This document shows, piece by piece, positions 57,186-64,000 of a DNA stretch of 64,000 nucleotides. The number at the start of each line of letters is the position of its first letter. The stretch's first letter is position 1. Under the pieces are notes generated by a model. The model was not told where the DNA came from and ran no database searches. It worked only from the letters and a program-made list of their open reading frames with translations. A program made the translations under genes and the position numbers. Source of the DNA: Ustulina deusta (Eukaryota; Ascomycota; Sordariomycetes; Xylariales; Xylariaceae). The DNA lies in contig JAJNNX010000053.1 in the NCBI GenBank assembly GCA_023159155.1, positions 62,001-126,000 of the forward strand. Reading direction: 5' to 3'.

Positions 57186-59159
57186 TCATCCACATGACAA
57201 CTCCATATTATCGAAGTCTTGCGGTGTGGATCCATGTTTCTTGACCATGTGTCGCCGCCAGTTATCCTTCCGAGGGAAAGATTTGCCGCCCTTGAACCAT
57301 GCACAGGTAGGTTCCGTGCAATGGTATGCCTTTAGCTTCAGATGCCTGTCATTGATATGGCGATCGAGATGTGTTTTGGTGCCGAACTTTCTATCACAAC
57401 CTGCAAATGTGCACTCGTGTGTGCGATCATGATAACGCTTATGATGGTTGAGCTTGTGAATCTGGTCGAACTCTCGGCTACACTCCGGGCATACCAACGG
57501 GCCGGGTAGGGGGAAAGGTTTTGAAGAGTTGGGCGATATACTAGGATCGGGCTTGAGTTTGCCATGCTCGGGGATGGCAGGGAATGGTGACGGAGAAACT
57601 GTGGGCCGAGTATCAGGTGTCCTTCCACTTGACTCAGCTACTGAGCTCTGCCCGGGGGTTGAAGGGTATTCGTACGAGTCAATGGACCGACGGTTCTCAT
57701 CATCACTAGGGAGGTCGAGGTACATGTCGGCAAAGTCATCCTCCTTGGAAGGTGGAGGGTCAACGACATCCTCCTGTGTCGGCTGCTGGGTGATAATCTC
57801 AGGAGCGGGTGGTAGCATGGCGGGTGGTGATGCCGAGTGTTTTATCTGATAGGTAGTATAAGCAGCTTGCTCGGCAGGGTTGGTTGGATGCAAGATAGCC
57901 ATGGGATTTATGGTGAAGGAATCTGGAGAGGACACCTGAGGGGAATGGGATGGCCGGAATGGAGAATGGCCATTAGTCTGTGGTTGAGGGCAGTCAACGT
58001 TCATAGGCTCCGGGATATCAGGGCTCTTAAGGCGTTCCCGTTGTTCATTTGGACTTTGTGGCTGAGGTCCAGGAGGCAACCCATCATAAGTGGAGCCGGT
58101 AGTTAGAACAGATGATGGGAGCGCGGGATCTCTTTCTGTTGTTTCCCGAATCGTGGAGTCAGTACGACCGGGAAACACGCCGTATTGGGAGTCTTGTGTG
58201 CGTCGCTCAGGCCTTCCATAATGTGATTGTGGCGGGTGTTCCCCTTGAAGTCCAGAGCCTTGACCCTGAAAATCCAAATTCGGCACACCGTCAGGAATCT
58301 GTTCTGGCTCGTCAACATAGTCCGGAGCGATACCTTGCCAATTAACGCCTCCAGACGATTCTTGTCCGGGTTCTTGCTTTATGGGCACAGGGAATCCCAA
58401 GGATGGCTTTCCAAATTGCTGTTGGAATGAGGGAGACTGCGCACCATCACCGACTGTTCCTTTTGAGTTGCGTGTCGACTGCCGTGTGATTGTGTTCCAA
58501 AATTTCCGATGCATAGAACTGCTTCTCCTGCGTTCCTCGGCCTCTTTTAATTGTGCCTTGTACATCTCGCTCATCTGGGTCGAAGGAGGTGTAATGGCCT
58601 GGGCTGGATCCGAGTCCATGGATATTCTCGTGTCATAATAGCTAGAGTTGGCAGCTTCAGGTGCCGTTGACGCATGGTTTAAAGGCGTGGTTAGCGCCTG
58701 CTCTGCCGCAACGGGGAACGTTTGCTGGCGAGGTAATGAGAAATCTATATCGTGAGGTAGCGTGTCGTAGGCATAGGCCTGGCTGTTTCTCATCCAGTCT
58801 TCGCCGTCAGGCGATATTGGCGAGCGTTGTGCATGTGTATCCGGGTCTTTAGGAAGAACTGGGACAGGGCCGTCAGGTCTTTCTTCCTTGAGGCTTACAG
58901 CGGCCGTCTGCTGCGGCGGGAGACCTGGCCAGGGTGCAGACACGGGATGGTGCAATGCCTCTTCTGCCTGGGCGATCATAGACTTTCGCCTATAACGAAA
59001 GTATAAAAACCCTAGGACAATGAGCAAGAGGCTACCTCCCACCACGCTGCCGATGACGGCGCCAGCAATGGCCCCGGGCGCCAGGGCATGGCTGCGTGGC
59101 ACAATGGCTGCCCTTGCGGTGATCATGGTGGGGATCATGGGGATAGGCTTGGGCTTCAT
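57186..59159 (-). CDS. Membrane-anchored C2H2 zinc-finger protein
   Basis: One uninterrupted frame from the ATG at 59159 gives 657 residues. Residues about 30-54 form a single strong transmembrane helix (APGAIAGAVIG...LLLIVLGFLYF) followed at once by a stop-transfer cluster RYRRK. A short N-terminus of about 25 residues would lie outside. The next about 480 residues are Pro/Ser/Gln-rich and disordered. The C-terminus holds three C2H2 fingers: CPECSREFDQIHKLNHHKRYH, CTFAGCDRKFGTKTHLDRH and a third with a longer loop (CTEPTCAWFKGGKSFPRKD then HMVKKH). Such a layout suggests a transcription factor tethered to a membrane and freed by proteolysis; that is inference. The true start could lie further upstream in an exon carrying an ectodomain, since ATG 59159 leaves almost nothing before the helix. 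Confidence 0.8.
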   Translation of the reverse strand: MKPKPIPMIPTMITARAAIVPRSHALAPGAIAGAVIGSVVGGSLLLIVLGFLYFRYRRKSMIAQAEEALHHPVSAPWPGLPPQQTAAVSLKEERPDGPVPVLPKDPDTHAQRSPISPDGEDWMRNSQAYAYDTLPHDIDFSLPRQQTFPVAAEQALTTPLNHASTAPEAANSSYYDTRISMDSDPAQAITPPSTQMSEMYKAQLKEAEERRRSSSMHRKFWNTITRQSTRNSKGTVGDGAQSPSFQQQFGKPSLGFPVPIKQEPGQESSGGVNWQGIAPDYVDEPEQIPDGVPNLDFQGQGSGLQGEHPPQSHYGRPERRTQDSQYGVFPGRTDSTIRETTERDPALPSSVLTTGSTYDGLPPGPQPQSPNEQRERLKSPDIPEPMNVDCPQPQTNGHSPFRPSHSPQVSSPDSFTINPMAILHPTNPAEQAAYTTYQIKHSASPPAMLPPAPEIITQQPTQEDVVDPPPSKEDDFADMYLDLPSDDENRRSIDSYEYPSTPGQSSVAESSGRTPDTRPTVSPSPFPAIPEHGKLKPDPSISPNSSKPFPLPGPLVCPECSREFDQIHKLNHHKRYHDRTHECTFAGCDRKFGTKTHLDRHINDRHLKLKAYHCTEPTCAWFKGGKSFPRKDNWRRHMVKKHGSTPQDFDNMELSCG

Positions 59160-62100
59160 GCGAGTCAAGGCTCCAAGTGCAGGGAGGATAAGGATGCTCG
59201 CGCGATGCGAATGCAGCTAACTCTTATCGTCGATGCCGGCAACCTGATCGATACCACTGCCCTGGAACGACTTAGTGTGCAGTTGCCTCACTCGCCGAGC
59301 GAGGTGGATGGGCAGGCGGAACAGACGGCTGCCAGGTCAGTGAATGAGACCGAAGGAATTGCTGGCTATGTGCGCGACGCTAGGCTGATTAATGTGACTC
59401 CCAGTATGGCGCGCGTAGCGAGTGCTGCCGGGTCGCATAGACGGCCAACAGGTGAGCGAGGCGTTCTCTCCTCAGGTCTCCGGTTGCCTGTTATTATTGC
59501 CGCGAGAGGAGGCCGACGAGGACACTCGGCGGCCTCAATCTCTCTGTGATGAGACAAGAAGGACGGAACGGTGTATGTGACGACAACGCGAGGGCGAAGA
59601 CAACGACGGCGACTGCCACAGCTCTCCCGGGGGTGCTAGCAACGGGGGGCTGGCAAGAGATCGGCAGCAGACATGATCAGGTCGAGGGCGAGCTGTGGAT
59701 GAGGCGACGTTGAACTTCAGGAGTTGGTGCGATTGAAGTCCTTCAGCCTCATCAGCAGCGTGGGTCAGTCCGTGCTCGTTAGGTATTATTTTTATTTTAT
59801 TCCAGGTCGGTAACATGCAAACAATAACCGTAACAATTACCTACTGCGGGTAGATAGGGGAAATAAGGACCTTGAATCAGGGAAAATATTGGAGGCCGGG
59901 TGCTGGAGCCGCTCGCGCGCGATCCCCATGCAGTGACCTGATAATAGAGAAGTAGTCATGCTACCTAGGATTCGTCGCTTACGCTTACATCCCTCCTCCA
60001 CTGCCTACCTACCCAGGTACCTAGTGTGCACTATCACTTTCAGCTTGTTAAGGTATTTCCAACGGTGCAGCGGTTGGTCCAGTGGGAGCCCTCCAATTGA
60101 CGCCAATTGATTGGCGTGTGTTGCCCTTCAGGGCATAGTGTAGGCGCACTATAGTTACGTCTATCCCCTTTCTGGACGCTATTCTTTCGAAGATCCCTAA
60201 CAATAACCCACCCACATGAGTGAACCCCAGCAGTACCCCCGGTCAGAACCCGGCGGACGCTACACCACTCGGGATATGTCCGGGAGGCATCCTGACAGAC
60301 CCAGTCCAAGCCACATTCTGTCTGCAGTCGACCACCATAAGTTAGTGGTCCTGCCGAGCCACACAACATGTCTGAGGGTGCCGATTGGATCCATCCACCA
60401 TACAACATTCCAGGAGGCAACTCGACGGCCATGCCGAAACCAAATCCCTACGTAGATCTGAATTGCATCATTCTATTTTCATTGCGACATGCACAACAAG
60501 TTTACATGCGCCGAGTCTGTATTCTTTTGTTTCATTTTCTCGCTATAGCAGGCTGGTTCCCTCAGTTTTGGCCGTGTTAAACCCGAGAGTAATGAGTGTG
60601 TTCGTAGATTATGTAAGTCCTAGATTTGGAGTAGCGGAATTACGCAGAACCTTCGCCCACGAATATCTGTGGTATTTACCTGGCCATTCAACAAAGATTC
60701 TAACAGCCACCAGGAAATTCAAGCTGTATGTTGAAACACAGCTGGTTCGACAGTACCTCGATTCTCGACAGTCTATTAAACCCCTTGTGCTTGGTATCGA
60801 ACTATGAGTAACCCTTTGTCATTCTCTGCATAGGCGTGATGACCTGAACTGTCGAAATTACGTTTCCCAAGACGAGGGGTTCGAGGAAAGGTTAACGAGG
60901 TTTGCCAGGCATGAAGATGTGATGATAGGTTCGCAGCTGAGATTTTTGACGTCATGATTCTTGAGCGAGGCCACTAAAGATAGTTGTATACTTGAAATTA
61001 ATTATTAATCATTCATGGTAGGTAGCACATTGTGCTACATAGGAACACAATCTCACAGAGATCTAGACCGGTTTGGTCCGCATATTCCAAGTTGTAACGC
61101 GGTGTCTGACGATAGAGCAGTTAAGACCATGTCCTTGATTTCTTCATTCACCAGCGCTAGACCCTTCGCGCCAGCCGCACGATATTCTTAAACCAAGCAT
61201 CAGTAATCTAGATTTGGACGGCAAATATGAACGTCGAGTCCCTTATTGGACTTCATGATTCCGCTGCTATCAACACATATGCGGCTGCCGCTACACCCGT
61301 CCAAAGGCTATGGGACAATGAAGTATACCAGTAGTATGATGGGTTTGGTTTGCCTTCGAGCCAAACATGCCGACCCAATCCGGATCTTGGAGTGCCGAAG
61401 AACATCTGCTAGCCTGTTAGAATCCTAGCACCGCAAGTATACTACTCGGTATCCCATCTATGGACAAGACAGACCCTATATTACTGTATACATTGGGAGA
61501 TGGCGACGGCCGCCAACCAGTTCTTCGTATCTCCCCTTCAAAAACGGCCTGTCAGTAATGGGTGCTTCAATAAGCTGCCACACGCCCTTCGTGCAATTCT
61601 ATAGAGTGAATAAAACTCACAAACGTGCAGTAGGTGAGGGAGGAAATCAATCGTGAATCTCACTGTCATAAATGTGACTTTAACCGAACCACGATAATGA
61701 TCATTAAGAAGCTTCGGAGGAGGGGGAGGTAAAGAGTGGGCGTTACTCACCAAAGTCAACTAACTTCTAGATTTCCTACCTATTCTATGAGCAGAACTTC
61801 TATAGGTCTTGGTACTTATCATAGTTGTGTATCTGCTGGATGCTGCCGTCATTAATGGCCCCGCCTTGAACGCGAACAGATAGTTTCAGATCGCATAATG
61901 CTTTAGCGTATCTCAACCGCCCCCCCCCACATCTAGTAGTGCCTAGTATACGCTGTATCTTACACAGCTATGAATCTACTACATGTAGGTGATAATGAGT
62001 ATATCAAAGTAGTACCTAAATAATTAATTGAAGTAACTAATTCGGCTAATCCACTCAGAGTCTCGACGACGGATATAAGCTGCCAGTACCTAATCTTAAT

Positions 62101-63682
62101 ACATTGCGCCGAATGTAGTATTATACATTTCGCAGTGATTAGTGCACTTGGCGTACACTAAAAAGTCCCTGCATGATGCATCCAATACCTACTACCTCTT
62201 AGGGTCGAGGAGGTAGGTACCTGTCGAGACTAGTACTGTAGTGTAGACGGCATTACCCATACTGGATTCCCATGGCTTTCGAGCCGTATTCAAGAACCAC
62301 ACGTGATGAAGAGTGTCTGTAACAAAGCTGTACCACCGGGCTTCAGCATTGCGGCCACAAGTGCCGTGCAAACTTACGAAGGTAGAAACAATGGATAACC
62401 CGTGAAGCGATGCTAGAATCGACAGACACATTGGTAAACAAAACAAGTAGAGGAAGGTCAGAGGGTGGGAGAAAAACTACATATGTAGGTGGTACACAGC
62501 AACAGGCATTAGGTCTTATGTTAGGTGTGTGTATACGGTATACCCACGGCCGACGTCACAATCGACAGGGTTTTGTGCTCAGCACACATCCTCCCTACCT
62601 GGAAATCCTATTTTATGGGCCCCCTGCCCGATCTTGGTTTCCGATCTCGAGGTCCTGCGAGTAAATCGCAAATCGGGCCTCTCAAATAAGCAGGGCACAA
62701 CCAGCATCCGCTTTCTTATATGGCCATTCCAGCCCGTCGACGGTCTGCAAACATGGCGGATATCCAGAGCAAGAGGCGACGGAGCACAGGAACAAGACGA
62801 AAACTTCAAAAAGGGCACGTTGGCCGTCTCTGCTTGTTTTGCGCCTTTGTTCTCCCTTCTCCAGCCCATCGTGCAGCATCGATCCGCATCCAGTCCGCGC
62901 TACACATCTCCGGCGTCACATGTGAGGCATCTCAAGCGCCTGTTGGACGGCAACATCAGGCTATCGTCCATTCGCCGAGACGATCTAACTCAATAATACC
63001 CCCATTTGCCTCACATGCTACGCGTCTCCGGGCTAACGAAGCCTCCTCAAGCAAACTTCGGTGGCGATTAGCGTTCACACGTGTACTTGTGAGACTGACT
63101 TTCATCTTCCCCATCCAAGATGGCCGGATTGAGACTTATAAGTGCTCTCCATGAGCGCATAAGCCGCCGTCCTCGATGTTGCACTCCGTGGCACGCATAC
63201 ACTACGCCTGCGAGCGGGAACTGATAATATTTTTTATCTAGTTATTGAGATTTAGGACCATTTCTCAACCGCTATACCGCTTGTCGCTGCTCTATCACAC
63301 GTCTACTAGAGCCGCGAGAATCACACGTCCGTACTAGTATCACTAGTATCGTTGCGCTCTGACCGCCCAATCTCTTGCATTCATTTTACTTGACGTTTTC
63401 GGGCTCCTTCACCGTGAGCTTGGATGCGTAGCTGTGCTCTCGTTAGTCCGAGTCTAGTCACGCTGGATCGCTCGACACACCGTCTTTATTATCTCATTAC
63501 TTCACCTACAACACGTGCGGTGCGGGTTTCGTCCTTGATCGCTGTTCGAAGGATAGCGTTCGGTTGCAATTCTTCAGGATTTCAGGATTACTCGTGTTTC
63601 GTCGACTTGTTCGTCTCTTGTCTACTCGGTGGCCGAAGTCTCATTTCCTTGGCTGGCTCAGGCAACGGCCCCTCCAGGCAAC
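59160..63682. other. Mostly non-coding region, with one weak gene candidate
   Basis: Includes the upstream region of the zinc-finger gene. Around 60216-60807 several short plus-strand frames look somewhat coding (MSEGADWIHPPYNIPGGNS at 60369, later RTFAHEYLWYLPGHSTKIL) and could be exons of a small spliced gene, but no model joins them cleanly. A frame starting MADIQSKRRRS at 62753 is also unconvincing. A C-run lies at 61920-61929, and TACCTA words occur at 60004-60020 and 62185-62222. Confidence 0.45.
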
Positions 63683-64000
63683 ATGCAGGAGACTAACGTC
63701 GTGATATACTTCGTGCGACACGATATGCGTGTTACAGACAATCCCATTTTGGACCGTCTCGCGTCGTCACAAGACCATGGCTTTACCCATCTTCTCCCCT
63801 TACATATCATCCTTCCCCATCAAATCGAGGTGTCAGGCTTTCTAAAGGATGGCGCAAAGTCTCCCTTCCCCGAAGCCAGAAGCGAGGTCGCCCACTTCTG
63901 GCGGTGCGGGCCACATCGAGCTCGGTTCATAGCTCAATCGCTCTGGAATCTGAAAGAGAATCTTGTCAAGCTAGGAAACGATTTGATTGTACGTATCGGG
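63683..64000 (+). CDS. cry: Cryptochrome-DASH / photolyase family protein (5' part only)
   Basis: Starts at ATG 63683 and runs off the window after about 106 residues. MQETNVVIYFVRHDMRVTDNPIL is the photolyase-related N-terminal strand and the R-D-R-x-x-DNP-type motif; THLLPLHIILPHQIEVSGF and RSEVAHFWRCGPHRARFIAQSLW then match fungal cry-DASH proteins, followed by NLKENLVKLGNDLIVRIG. These FAD-binding blue/UV-A sensors repair cyclobutane dimers in single-stranded DNA and in Neurospora (cry) are light-induced. The FAD-binding C-terminal domain lies outside the window, so completeness cannot be judged. The upstream 500 bases contain no other gene. Confidence 0.9.
   Translation, partial: MQETNVVIYFVRHDMRVTDNPILDRLASSQDHGFTHLLPLHIILPHQIEVSGFLKDGAKSPFPEARSEVAHFWRCGPHRARFIAQSLWNLKENLVKLGNDLIVRIG

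Noticed and set aside
62529..63154. Overlapping plus-strand frames of 144-155 codons
   Set aside because: Two frames overlap across the same DNA with equally unconvincing compositions and there is no family resemblance.
1..64000. CRISPR array, operon structure or prophage
   Set aside because: The window is eukaryotic (spliced genes, fungal families). No regularly spaced repeats or phage genes are present.

Overview
The window is nuclear DNA from a filamentous ascomycete (Pezizomycotina). Sordariomycetes are the likeliest class, but the species cannot be named from sequence alone. Evidence: most genes are split by short introns (mostly 55-160 bp) with GTRNGT donors and CTAAC/CTRAC branch sites; the gene set is typical of filamentous fungi (CK-1a casein kinase, Inp54-type 5-phosphatase, eqolisin peptidase, fungal rhodopsin-like receptor, cryptochrome-DASH); and the intergenic DNA is peppered with the palindrome-like words TACCTAGGTA / TAGGTACCTA.

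Layout. 0-13.6 kb: edge of an unidentified minus-strand gene, a mitochondrial 2-methylcitrate dehydratase (PrpD), a Lsb1/Pin3-type SH3 protein, a broken phosphotransferase-family (APH) gene, a tail-anchored inositol-polyphosphate 5-phosphatase and casein kinase I. 13.6-19.1 kb: gene-poor. 19.1-27.6 kb: accessory block with a Ser/Thr-rich single-pass membrane protein, a graveyard of decayed minus-strand genes (20.7-22.3 kb, including a cytochrome P450 C-terminus), a seven-helix rhodopsin-like membrane protein and two small unknown ORFs. 27.6-35.4 kb: Mpv17/PMP22 family protein, Yif1, SRP receptor alpha subunit and a secreted glutamic (G1) peptidase. 35.4-40.5 kb: AT-rich and barren. 40.5-53.5 kb: conserved block with an RBR ubiquitin ligase, ribosomal protein eL14, NAC alpha, ATP synthase subunit d, an F-box protein and an ELL-associated-factor (EAF) protein, with a decayed tRNA-like element at 45.5 kb. 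54.2-59.2 kb: a secreted hydrolase-like protein and a membrane-anchored C2H2 zinc-finger protein. 59.2-63.7 kb: mostly non-coding. The window ends inside a cryptochrome-DASH gene.

There is no operon or obvious biosynthetic cluster. Functional themes are mitochondrial metabolism (PrpD, ATP7, Mpv17-like), protein synthesis and the secretory pathway (eL14, NAC alpha, SRP receptor, Yif1), phosphoinositide and kinase signalling (Inp54-like, CK-1a), and sensing at the membrane or of light (rhodopsin-like protein, membrane-anchored zinc finger, cry-DASH). The most unusual observations are the phosphotransferase gene with frame breaks and lost metal ligands, the relic block at 20.7-22.3 kb, and the zinc-finger protein with a built-in transmembrane anchor. 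All exon boundaries were inferred by eye from reading frames, splice consensus and family similarity.
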